DNA of 64,000 nt from Cellulosilyticum sp. I15G10I2 (lineage in GTDB: Bacteria; Bacillota; Clostridia; Lachnospirales; Cellulosilyticaceae): the NCBI RefSeq assembly GCF_900095725.1, contig NZ_FMMP01000006.1, forward strand, positions 372,001 to 436,000. The letters are read 5' to 3'. The stretch's first letter is position 1; each line of letters starts with the position of its first letter. The notes under the pieces are model-generated. The model ran no database searches. It had not been told where the DNA came from and saw only the letters and a list, made by a program, of their open reading frames with translations. A program made the translations under genes and the position numbers. Of the stretch, positions 56,960 to 64,000 are shown one piece after another.

Positions 56960-57610
56960 ATGTCGAATTTTTTTGATCTAGATGCACCTATATGGGCGTG
57001 GATGACCGAACTCGCAGATATTATGATGCTTTCTATTTATTGGTGGGTATGCAGTATCCCTGTTATAACAGTAGGCGCGTCAACTACATCATTATTTTAT
57101 GTATTAGGTAAAAAGGCAAGAAAAGAACCTGTTTATATAACACGAGATTATTTTAAGAGCTTTAAAGAGAACTTTAAACAATCTATTCCGGTGTCTATCC
57201 TTTTAATTATTGCGTGGGTCAGTGCTGCGCTTTATGGTATGTTAGGTTTAGAGATTGCATTAAGCGGTAACATGGCGGGGATGATGAAGATTATATTTCC
57301 TTTGGCAGTTGTATTTATTTTTGAAACGATCCATATCTCTATTTATGTATGTGCAGTTTTTTCAAGATTTAATATGAAAGTCTATCATATTTTTACAACA
57401 GCTTTTATTCTTGTGCACAAACATTTATTAACAACACTTATTCATACGGTGATAATAGTAATAGGCGTAGGCTTATTTTTAAAGCTGCCTTTTTTGATTT
57501 TAATTTTGCCAGCGGCAATAGTTGGGGCTGTGTCTTATTTTATTCAACCTATTTTCACAAAATATATTGAGCAGCAAACGCCGGTCGCAGAGATTTTAAG
57601 TGAAGAATAA
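56960..57610 (+). CDS. DUF624 (YesL-like) membrane protein
   Basis: The 216-residue product has four or five membrane segments. The N-terminal pattern, a short D-x-P-I-W stretch followed by LSIYWWVCSIPVITVGAST, is typical of DUF624. In Firmicutes these proteins are often encoded with carbohydrate ABC transporters, but none is present here. The RBS is AAGGAGGAATGACAA. Function is unknown. Confidence 0.85.
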   Translation: MSNFFDLDAPIWAWMTELADIMMLSIYWWVCSIPVITVGASTTSLFYVLGKKARKEPVYITRDYFKSFKENFKQSIPVSILLIIAWVSAALYGMLGLEIALSGNMAGMMKIIFPLAVVFIFETIHISIYVCAVFSRFNMKVYHIFTTAFILVHKHLLTTLIHTVIIVIGVGLFLKLPFLILILPAAIVGAVSYFIQPIFTKYIEQQTPVAEILSEE

Positions 57611-57766
57611 TTATCAGTATAATAATATGAATTTTGATATAATAAATGTTATATAAAAGGACATAGCAGTTATAGCATTAATAAATATAAAATTTTAAAG
57701 CTTTATTTAAAAAAAATTCATATGAATAAGTTATAGTAGATATACTACTATAAGTGAGGTGAAGTA

Positions 57767-58123
57767 ATGGTTGTAGATTTTATACTTAATATGTTTTTAG
57801 TTATTATACTCGTGAGTTTATTTAATCTTGTAAGATATATATTAAAAATAAGAAAAATAATGAAAATGCATAAGGATAATCCTAATATACAAGGTATTAG
57901 TATCATAAATGGAGAAATAAAAGTAATAGAAAAAGAGGGACATGGAGGAACCGCTAAAGAAAAGGTGGCAGAAGAATTTGTCCAAGATCCTATATGTGGG
58001 GCATCATTGGAGAAAAAAGAGGCTTACCGTATTTTGAAAGATGGAAAAGAACACTTTTTTTGTTCTTGGGAGTGCAGAGAAAAATTTCTAAAAGAACATC
58101 GTGTTGAAGAGGGTGAGATTTAA
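57767..58123 (+). CDS. Membrane-anchored YHS/TRASH-like domain protein
   Basis: The 118-residue product has an N-terminal membrane helix (about residues 5-25), a linker, and a C-terminal metal-binding-like domain with DPICGASLEKKEAYR and FFCSWECREKFLKEH (about 74-110). The cysteine pattern (one upstream Cys and C-x3-C) is that of YHS/TRASH domains, which bind metal ions in some proteins. It precedes cinA by about 180 bases but has its own RBS (GTGAGGTGAAGTA). The role is unknown. Confidence 0.8.
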   Translation: MVVDFILNMFLVIILVSLFNLVRYILKIRKIMKMHKDNPNIQGISIINGEIKVIEKEGHGGTAKEKVAEEFVQDPICGASLEKKEAYRILKDGKEHFFCSWECREKFLKEHRVEEGEI

Positions 58124-58302
58124 TTACCTTCTTTTTTTATGATATGAGTACTTAAAAGTATTATATTTTTTTAAAATAGAATGTTATAATACAGGTATTG
58201 GATAAAATTAGGTGATTATCAATAGAGTATTTTAAGAGAGACAAAATAGTCAGTGGGAGAGGATTTATAGATAGGTAATCATATGACATGGAGGTGCAGA
58301 TA

Positions 58303-59532
58303 ATGAAAGCAGAAATTATAGCCATTGGTAATGAAATTGTAACAGGTAATACAGTCAATTCAAATGCAAGTTACATTGCTAAACAAATACAGACGTTAGG
58401 TATAATCCCTAAATACCATAGCGCTGTTTGTGATACAATGCAGGATATACAAGAGGTATTAAGCAAAAGCTTAGAACATGCGGATATGGTTTTTGTGACA
58501 GGGGGTCTAGGACCTACTGACGATGATTTAACCAAAGAAGCTATATGTGGTTATTTAGGGATGGAGCTTGTTATTAAAGAAGATATATGCCAAAATATTC
58601 AAGCTTTTTTTAATAAAATCGGAAGATATATGCCGGAGTGTAATAAAAAACAAGCAGCTTTTCCTAGAGATGCCTATATACTTGAAAACAAAAACGGAAC
58701 AGCACCGGGCTGTATTTTGACAAAGGATAAAAAACATATTATTCTTCTTCCGGGACCTCCAAAGGAAATGAAACCTATGCTTGATGGCTATGTATTGCCT
58801 TATTTTAAAGAAAAATTAAATTGTGCTTATCATACGATTGATATTAAGTTGTTTGGTATTGGTGAAAGTGAAATGGCAGAAAGAATAGCACATTTATTAG
58901 GTGAGACTGAATATGTCAGTGTTGCCCCTTATGTAGGAGACTATGAGGTTATCGTTAGAATCACAGCGTACGGCAGTAATGAGAAACAAGCTATAGAAAC
59001 GACTGAAAAAATTAAAAATAGTGTATGTGAATGTTTAGGAGAATATGTAATAGGGTATAATCAAGATACACTTGAGAATGTTATACTTGAGCTTATGAAA
59101 AAGCATCAGTATACTATTGCAACTGTAGAATCTTGTACAGGGGGCATGATTGCATCTACACTTGTCAATTGCAGCGGGATTTCTGCGTATTTTAAAGAAG
59201 GTTTTATTACGTATAGTAACGAGGCAAAGAAAAAGTATGCAGGTGTTTTAGAAGAAACCCTAATAACATATGGTGCAGTGAGTGAGCAGACAGCCAAGGA
59301 AATGGCAGAGGGAATCAGGTTAAGAACAAAAGCTGATATTGGATTATCAGCAACGGGGATAGCGGGACCAGATGGAGGCACCTCTGAAAAACCAGTAGGG
59401 CGTGTTTATATCGGAATTGCTTTTCCGGATAGAACTTATGTTTATGAACTGAATTTAAATGGCACAAGGCAGGTAATTAGAGAAAAAACAGTAAAAAATT
59501 TATTATTTCAACTATATAGAAACTTAAAATAA
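58303..59532 (+). CDS. cinA: CinA: competence/damage-inducible protein with NMN amidase domain
   Basis: The 409-residue product has an N-terminal MoCF domain (AEIIAIGNEIVTGNTVNSNA, FVTGGLGPTDDDLTKEA) that in characterised members has ADP-ribose pyrophosphatase activity. The C-terminal CinA/PncC domain has ESCTGGMIAS and ATGIAGPDGGTSEKPVG and deamidates NMN. It therefore helps recycle pyridine nucleotides. The start at 58303 has GGAGGTGCAGATA in front; the ATG at 58288 is part of that RBS. It lies directly before recA, the usual Firmicutes order. Confidence 0.95.
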   Translation: MKAEIIAIGNEIVTGNTVNSNASYIAKQIQTLGIIPKYHSAVCDTMQDIQEVLSKSLEHADMVFVTGGLGPTDDDLTKEAICGYLGMELVIKEDICQNIQAFFNKIGRYMPECNKKQAAFPRDAYILENKNGTAPGCILTKDKKHIILLPGPPKEMKPMLDGYVLPYFKEKLNCAYHTIDIKLFGIGESEMAERIAHLLGETEYVSVAPYVGDYEVIVRITAYGSNEKQAIETTEKIKNSVCECLGEYVIGYNQDTLENVILELMKKHQYTIATVESCTGGMIASTLVNCSGISAYFKEGFITYSNEAKKKYAGVLEETLITYGAVSEQTAKEMAEGIRLRTKADIGLSATGIAGPDGGTSEKPVGRVYIGIAFPDRTYVYELNLNGTRQVIREKTVKNLLFQLYRNLK

Positions 59533-59540
59533 ATTTAGAC

Positions 59541-59569
59541 TTGATATTGCAAATAAAATTAGTTATAAT
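59541..59569 (+). promoter_or_regulatory. recA promoter
   Basis: TTGATA at 59541-59546 is followed after 17 bases by TATAAT at 59564-59569. The LexA box begins eight bases further on. Confidence 0.8.
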
Positions 59570-59576
59570 AGGATTA

Positions 59577-59588
59577 GAACAAGTGTTC
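59577..59588 (+). promoter_or_regulatory. LexA/SOS box of recA
   Basis: GAACAAGTGTTC is a perfect match to the Gram-positive LexA (Cheo) box GAAC-RNRY-GTTC. It lies just after the -10 box, over the probable transcription start, where LexA would block initiation. It implies SOS control of recA by LexA; the lexA gene is not in this window. Confidence 0.88.
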
Positions 59589-59610
59589 GATTACTGGAGA
59601 GGTGAAAATA

Positions 59611-60669
59611 ATGAATAATGATTCGAAAAAAGCATTAGATGCAGCTATTTCTCAAATACAAAAGCAGTTTGGAAAAGGCTCTATTATGAAACTTGGGGAA
59701 GCAACGGAAACCAATGTATCTACATTTCCTACAGGGTCTTTAAGTCTGGATATTGCACTAGGTGTAGGGGGCGTTCCCAGGGGAAGAATTATAGAGGTGT
59801 TTGGTCCAGAATCTTCTGGGAAGACTACAGTTACATTGCATATGATAGCAGAAGTTCAACAAAAAGGAGGTATAGCAGCTTTTATCGATGCGGAGCATGC
59901 ATTAGATCCAGCTTATGCCAAAAAACTTGGGGTAAATATTGATGAGTTATATATTTCACAGCCTGATAATGGTGAACAAGCTTTAGAAATTGCTGAGACC
60001 ATGGTGCGTTCAGGCGCGATTGATTTAGTTGTTATTGACTCTGTTGCAGCACTTGTGCCCAGAGCAGAAATAGAAGGCGATATGGGAGATTCACATATGG
60101 GTCTTCAAGCAAGACTTATGTCACAAGCACTTAGAAAATTAACAGGGGTTGTTAATAAATCTAAATGTACTGTTATTTTCATTAATCAGCTTAGAGAAAA
60201 AGTAGGGATTACTTTTGGTAGTAATGAAACAACTACAGGAGGACGTGCACTTAAATTTTATGCTTCGATCAGGTTAGATGTGCGTAAAATAGAAACGCTA
60301 AAACAAAGTAATGAATTTATTGGAAGCCGTACCCGCGTAAAAGTTGTTAAAAATAAAGTTGCACCACCTTTTCAACAGGCTGAATTCGATATTATGTATG
60401 GTGAAGGCATCTCTAAAGAAGGTGATGTGTTAGATTTAGCTGCTAATATAGATATCGTTAATAAAAGTGGTGCATGGTACTCTTATGGAGATATTAGATT
60501 GGGACAAGGCCGAGAAAATGCAAAGATTTACCTTAAGGAACATTTGGACTTACTCGGTGAGATTGAAAGTAAAGTAAGACAGCATTATGGTATAAATGCA
60601 TCGGATGAGAATGAAAGTAATGAGGATTTCGGAGAGGCTCTTTCGTTATTAGAAGAAATTGATGAATAA
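59611..60669 (+). CDS. recA: Recombinase RecA
   Basis: The 352-residue product has Walker [10 protein letters not shown], the Walker B and catalytic region [19 protein letters not shown], the DNA-binding loop L1 with [19 protein letters not shown], and the acidic C-terminus. It binds single-stranded DNA, drives strand exchange and stimulates LexA cleavage. The start is taken at the ATG at 59611 behind GAGAGGTGAAAATA; a GTG at 59602 overlaps the RBS. It is SOS-controlled (box at 59577) and ends in a very stable terminator. Confidence 0.98.
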   Translation: MNNDSKKALDAAISQIQKQFGKGSIMKLGEATETNVSTFPTGSLSLDIALGVGGVPRGRIIEVFGPESSGKTTVTLHMIAEVQQKGGIAAFIDAEHALDPAYAKKLGVNIDELYISQPDNGEQALEIAETMVRSGAIDLVVIDSVAALVPRAEIEGDMGDSHMGLQARLMSQALRKLTGVVNKSKCTVIFINQLREKVGITFGSNETTTGGRALKFYASIRLDVRKIETLKQSNEFIGSRTRVKVVKNKVAPPFQQAEFDIMYGEGISKEGDVLDLAANIDIVNKSGAWYSYGDIRLGQGRENAKIYLKEHLDLLGEIESKVRQHYGINASDENESNEDFGEALSLLEEIDE

Positions 60670-60707
60670 AAGAAGATAGGGCTATGCTCTATCTTCTTTT
60701 ATTCATC
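60661..60707 (+). terminator. Terminator overlapping the recA stop codon
   Basis: A perfect 19-bp stem (GATGAATAAAAGAAGATAG at 60661-60679 with its complement at 60689-60707) contains the last codons and the stop of recA in its left arm. Confidence 0.88.
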
Positions 60708-60798
60708 AAAAAGTATAAAATGACACTTGCTTTAGGTATACTTATATGAAAAAGTATATTTTGGGCGCAGATACCAAAAGCTATATATGGCACAATGC

Positions 60799-60827
60799 TT
60801 GACAGTATTTTTAAAACGTTATACAAT
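60799..60827 (+). promoter_or_regulatory. rny promoter
   Basis: TTGACA at 60799-60804 is followed after 17 bases by TACAAT at 60822-60827. Transcription would start near 60834, leaving a leader of about 40 bases before the start at 60872. The near-consensus boxes make this promoter fairly sure. Confidence 0.8.
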
Positions 60828-60871
60828 TATGTTGTTATTTGCACATAGCAAAAAATAGGGAGGTGGTAAAT

Positions 60872-62425
60872 ATAAATAGCATAGCAATCATAATAGTAGG
60901 ATTCATTGGAGTTATTTTAGTTGGAATAATAGCCTTTTCTAGTGGCGTATTTTATAGAAAGCGTATAGCTGAAGCACAAATAGGGTCTGCAGAAGAGAAG
61001 TCTCGAAGGATTATAGATGATGCTATAAAGACTGGGGAAGCTAAAAAAAGAGAAATGCTTTTAGAAGCTAAAGAAGAAAATATTCGTATTAAAAACGAGC
61101 TTGACAAAGAAGTGCGCGAAAGAAGAAACGAGCTTCAACAATTAGAAAAAAGGTTAGTGCACAAGGAAGAAACGCTTGATAAAAAAACAGCGGCCCTTGA
61201 GCAGAAAGACGAACAGCTTCAACATAAAATTGATAATGTTGAGAAAGTAAAGGTCGAGATAGATACGCTTCATAAAAAACATTTAGAAGAGCTTGAAAGA
61301 ATATCAGGACTCACTCTAAGCGAAGCTAAACAATATCTGTTAAGAACCATTGAAGATGAGGTCAAACATGAATCTGCAATACTTATTAAGGATATAGAAG
61401 CTAAAACAAAAGTAGAAGCAGACAAAAAAGCAAAAGATATATTAACCAATGCTATTCAAAAATGTGCAGTAGATCATGTAGTGGATACCACTGTCTCTGT
61501 AGTGCCTTTGCCTAATGATGAAATGAAGGGAAGAATTATAGGACGAGAAGGTCGAAATATCCGTACGCTTGAGACACTAACAGGAATAGATCTTATTATA
61601 GATGACACACCAGAAGCTGTTATTTTATCTGGATTTGATCCTATAAGAAGAGAAATCGCTCGTGTAGCACTTGAGAAGTTAATTGTAGATGGGCGTATTC
61701 ACCCAGCACGTATCGAAGAAATGGTAGAAAAAGCAAGAAAAGAAGTAGAAGTTCTTATAAGAGAAGAAGGAGAGGCAGCAACGTTTGAAACAGGTGTGCA
61801 TGGTCTCCATCCAGAGCTTATTAGATTACTTGGAAAAATGAAATTCAGAACAAGTTATGGACAAAATGTACTCAGACATTCAATAGAGGTTTCTAACTTA
61901 GCGGGGCTTATTGCAGCAGAACTGGGACTTGACATCCGTGTTGCTAAGCGTGCAGGATTACTTCACGATATTGGCAAGTCTGTTGATTATGAAGTTGAAG
62001 GTTCACACGTAAGCATTGGTGCAAATCTATGTCGTAAATATGGAGAAAATCCTCTTGTTACTAATGCAGTAGAGGCACATCATGGAGATGTAGAACCAGA
62101 AACGGCTATTGCTGTTATTATTCAGGCTGCGGATACTATTTCAGCCGCAAGACCAGGCGCGAGAAGAGAGACTTTAGAAACTTATATTAAACGGCTTCAA
62201 AAACTCGAAGAGATTGCAACATCATTTAAAGGTGTTGAAAAGTCTTTTGCAATTCAAGCAGGTAGAGAAGTCAGAATTATGGTTGTTCCAGAAGAAATAG
62301 ATGATAATGGTTTAGTGCTTCTTGCAAGAGATGTAACTAAGCAAATTGAAAACGACTTAGAATATCCAGGGCAGATAAAAGTGAGTATTATTAGAGAGAC
62401 AAGGGCAACTGAATATGCTAAATAA
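60872..62425 (+). CDS. rny: Ribonuclease Y, apparent AUA start
   Basis: The product (517 residues from 60872) has an N-terminal membrane anchor (residues 4-25), a long coiled-coil (about 35-195), a KH domain with [20 protein letters not shown], and an HD domain with the H-D pair in [13 protein letters not shown]. RNase Y is the main endonuclease starting mRNA decay in Firmicutes. A GGGAGGTGG RBS at 60858-60866 points to the codon at 60872, which is ATA. No ATG, GTG or TTG has correct spacing; TTG at 60839 lies almost at the predicted transcription start and GTG at 60863 is inside the RBS. The N-terminus from ATA matches the length of other RNase Y proteins. Confidence 0.9.
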   Translation: MNSIAIIIVGFIGVILVGIIAFSSGVFYRKRIAEAQIGSAEEKSRRIIDDAIKTGEAKKREMLLEAKEENIRIKNELDKEVRERRNELQQLEKRLVHKEETLDKKTAALEQKDEQLQHKIDNVEKVKVEIDTLHKKHLEELERISGLTLSEAKQYLLRTIEDEVKHESAILIKDIEAKTKVEADKKAKDILTNAIQKCAVDHVVDTTVSVVPLPNDEMKGRIIGREGRNIRTLETLTGIDLIIDDTPEAVILSGFDPIRREIARVALEKLIVDGRIHPARIEEMVEKARKEVEVLIREEGEAATFETGVHGLHPELIRLLGKMKFRTSYGQNVLRHSIEVSNLAGLIAAELGLDIRVAKRAGLLHDIGKSVDYEVEGSHVSIGANLCRKYGENPLVTNAVEAHHGDVEPETAIAVIIQAADTISAARPGARRETLETYIKRLQKLEEIATSFKGVEKSFAIQAGREVRIMVVPEEIDDNGLVLLARDVTKQIENDLEYPGQIKVSIIRETRATEYAK

Positions 62426-62464
62426 AATAGCGATACATTATGTATCGCTATTTTATTTAGCATA
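62414..62464 (+). terminator. 24-bp hairpin overlapping the rny stop codon
   Basis: The left arm (62414-62437) contains the last codons and stop of rny; the right arm (62441-62464) is its exact complement, with a TTA loop. The stem ends with T-rich sequence. It is an unusually long perfect terminator. Confidence 0.85.
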
Positions 62465-62554
62465 TTTTTAAATTTTATACTGCTTTTAAATAAGGTCAGG
62501 AGAGTCCTTGATTTGAAGGAATTTCATTTAAAATGAATTTTTGCATTAAAACAC

Positions 62555-62583
62555 TTGCAAAACTGCGTGGGTATCACTATAAT
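62555..62583 (+). promoter_or_regulatory. Promoter of the aspartate aminotransferase gene
   Basis: TTGCAA at 62555-62560 and TATAAT at 62578-62583 are separated by 17 bases. They lie 32 bases before the ATG. Confidence 0.75.
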
Positions 62584-62615
62584 GGTTCTATAATGATACA
62601 GGAGTGTGATACATA

Positions 62616-63806
62616 ATGATTTCTAGATTAGCAGCTCAGATAGCTCCATCCTCAACTTTAGTGATAACAGCTAAAGCAAATGAACTTAAATCACAAGGAG
62701 TAGATGTGATTGGTTTTGGAGCGGGAGAGCCTGATTTTGATACACCAGAATATATTAAAAAAGCAGCGATAGATGCAATTATGCAAGGTTTTACAAAATA
62801 TACACCAGCAGCAGGCACGGTCTCTCTTAGAAAGGCCATAGCAACTAAATTGCAAAATGATAATAATGTACATTATAGCCCTGAACAAATTGTAGTGAAT
62901 AATGGGGCAAAACATTCGCTTGTTAATGCTTTTATGGCTATATTAAATCCAGAAGATGAAGTGATCATTCCAGCACCGTATTGGCTAAGTTATCCAGAAA
63001 TGGTGAAAATCGCAGGGGGCAAACCAGTATTTATCAATACTCAAAGGGGTAACGACTTTAAATTGCAGCCAGAAGAGTTAGAAGCTGCGATAAATGATCA
63101 AACAAAAGCTTTGGTTATTAACTCCCCGTCAAACCCTACAGGCGTCGTATATACGAGAAAAGAGCTAGAGGTATTAGCACATATTGCTGTTAAGCATAAT
63201 ATATGGATTATATCAGATGAGATTTATGAGTACCTTGTATATGGAGAGGCAAAACACACTTGTATAGCGTCTTTATCAGAAGAGATTTATAAACACACCA
63301 TTACGATTAATGGTCTTTCTAAAAGTCATTCTATGACAGGGTGGAGGATTGGTTATTTGGCGGCGCCTATTGAAGTTGCAAAAGCAGCAGCTAACATACA
63401 ATCCCATGCAACCTCTAATCCTAATTCAATTGCCCAGAAGGCTGCAGAAGCTGCAATTTTAACTGAAAATGATTTTGTAAGCCAGATGGTGAGAGAGTTT
63501 GCGAATAGAAGAGACTACATGTATGGACGTTTAACCCAGATTAAAGGGTTAGATACAATAAAACCCCAAGGGGCATTTTATTGTTTTATTGATGTAGCGA
63601 AACTTTATGGTAAAGTATATAACGATCAAGTTATTGCATCAGCAGCTGATTTTGCAGATTTTATATTAGAAGCAGAAAGTGTAGCTTTAGTGCCGTGTGC
63701 AGATTTTGGAACGCCGGATTGTATTAGACTTTCTTATGCGATTAGTCAAGAAAGCATAGCTAAAGGATTAGACCGTATAGAGTCTTTCATTAAGAAGCTT
63801 CAATAA
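62616..63806 (+). CDS. aspB: Aspartate aminotransferase (class Ib, AspC/AspB type)
   Basis: The 396-residue product is a class I aminotransferase of subgroup Ib. It has IGFGAGEPDFDTPEYI, the NSPSNPTGVVYT asparagine-proline segment, the SDEIYEYLVYG aspartate, the PLP lysine in NGLSKSHSMTGWRIGY and the substrate arginine in DCIRLSYA. It interconverts aspartate plus 2-oxoglutarate and oxaloacetate plus glutamate. Subgroup Ib is common in Firmicutes; related substrates such as prephenate cannot be excluded. The RBS is CAGGAGTGTGATACATA. It is a single gene with its own promoter and terminator. Confidence 0.9.
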   Translation: MISRLAAQIAPSSTLVITAKANELKSQGVDVIGFGAGEPDFDTPEYIKKAAIDAIMQGFTKYTPAAGTVSLRKAIATKLQNDNNVHYSPEQIVVNNGAKHSLVNAFMAILNPEDEVIIPAPYWLSYPEMVKIAGGKPVFINTQRGNDFKLQPEELEAAINDQTKALVINSPSNPTGVVYTRKELEVLAHIAVKHNIWIISDEIYEYLVYGEAKHTCIASLSEEIYKHTITINGLSKSHSMTGWRIGYLAAPIEVAKAAANIQSHATSNPNSIAQKAAEAAILTENDFVSQMVREFANRRDYMYGRLTQIKGLDTIKPQGAFYCFIDVAKLYGKVYNDQVIASAADFADFILEAESVALVPCADFGTPDCIRLSYAISQESIAKGLDRIESFIKKLQ

Positions 63807-63833
63807 ACGATAGGGATAGTTAATAAAATATAC

Positions 63834-63879
63834 AAATAAGGAAACAATAAGATAGGTCTCATTGTTTCCTTATTTTTTT
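63834..63879. terminator. Bidirectional terminator after aspB
   Basis: A perfect 15-bp stem (AAATAAGGAAACAAT at 63834-63848 with its complement at 63861-63875) ends in a T-run and lies between convergent genes. Confidence 0.9.
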
Positions 63880-63885
63880 ATGGAT

Positions 63886-64000
63886 CTAGATAAAATGACC
63901 GCATCTGGAAAGGCATTCTTTAACGACTTTGCGCGGTTGAGTTAGCAATGCATTAATCGAACGAAAATTTCGCTCTCTAAATAATTGTTCGAAAAAATAT
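63886..64000 (-). CDS. 3' end of an unrecognised gene
   Basis: A minus-strand frame stays open for 37 codons from the right edge to a TAG at 63886-63888. The readable part is rich in basic residues and ends KECLSRCGHFI, with two cysteines. It sits correctly relative to the bidirectional terminator at 63834-63879. It looks less AT-rich than its neighbours. I do not recognise it and cannot exclude that it is not coding; a mobile-element protein is only a possibility. Confidence 0.4.
   Translation of the reverse strand, partial: YFFEQLFRERNFRSINALLTQPRKVVKECLSRCGHFI

Noticed and set aside
63886-64000. Calling the right-edge fragment a transposase
   Set aside because: Basic composition alone is not enough; no catalytic motif or inverted repeat is visible in the short part present.

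Overview
The window is low-GC, close-packed bacterial chromosome with strong AGGAGG-type ribosome binding sites, U-tract terminators, a T-box leader and a Gram-positive type LexA box. The gene content (SpoVB/YtgP-type flippase, recA followed by rny, AzlCD, a two-domain acyl-CoA dehydratase activase, DUF624, YHS and Uup/YbiT-type ABC-F proteins) points to an anaerobic member of the Clostridia. A Lachnospirales or Cellulosilyticum-like organism is my guess from gene content; it is not proven by any marker I could search. I see no tRNA, rRNA, CRISPR array, insertion sequence, prophage or replication origin. Most of the window is ordinary core and metabolic chromosome, and I do not find a convincing undescribed multi-gene system.

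Layout. 1-6.4 kb: the 5' end of a degV gene, a divergent MntR-like regulator that has lost most metal ligands, a lipid flippase, a membrane-anchored protein with a possible BofC-like domain, and two coupled FAD oxidoreductases. 6.4-9.0 kb: hpt, then a structured intergenic region (one copy of a two-copy repeat plus a strong hairpin), azlCD and a HAD phosphatase. 9.1-12.4 kb (minus strand): cytosolic parvulin, amtB-glnK and a YfcE-type phosphodiesterase. 12.5-18.9 kb: an aminotransferase, then a GH2 beta-galactosidase with two perfect LacI-type operators in its promoter region, its probable LacI-family regulator and a TauE/SafE exporter. 19-21.7 kb: a NitT/TauT-type ABC importer (ATPase, permease, lipoprotein).

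21.7-27.2 kb: a winged-helix/ferredoxin fusion, a small cysteine-protein pair plus ybaK, then DUF3810, patatin and DedA proteins. 27.4-34.8 kb: two ABC-F ATPases flanking an esterase, an acyltransferase and several small unknown genes, including a 54-residue CxxC protein. The second repeat copy lies here. 34.8-42 kb: a sodium symporter, an S1-domain protein, a coiled-coil membrane protein, and a valine T-box leading into a small membrane protein and valS. 42.3-51 kb: a 1403-residue activase, a P-type calcium ATPase and an unknown protein with a His/Cys-rich tail. 51-57.6 kb: glgB, an unknown gene, argGH with an ArgR-like promoter, and DUF624.

57.7-64 kb: a YHS protein, cinA, recA (with LexA box), rny (apparently started at an AUA codon) and an aspartate aminotransferase. 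The 3' end of an unrecognised minus-strand gene runs off the right edge.

The observations most worth a second look are the ~110-bp structured repeat found upstream of azlCD and of an unknown 105-residue gene, the missing canonical start codon of rny, the ligand-poor MntR-like regulator, the activase whose two halves both carry the HgdC cysteine spacing, the near-perfect 38-bp palindrome at 36.3 kb, and the twin operators of the lacZ locus.
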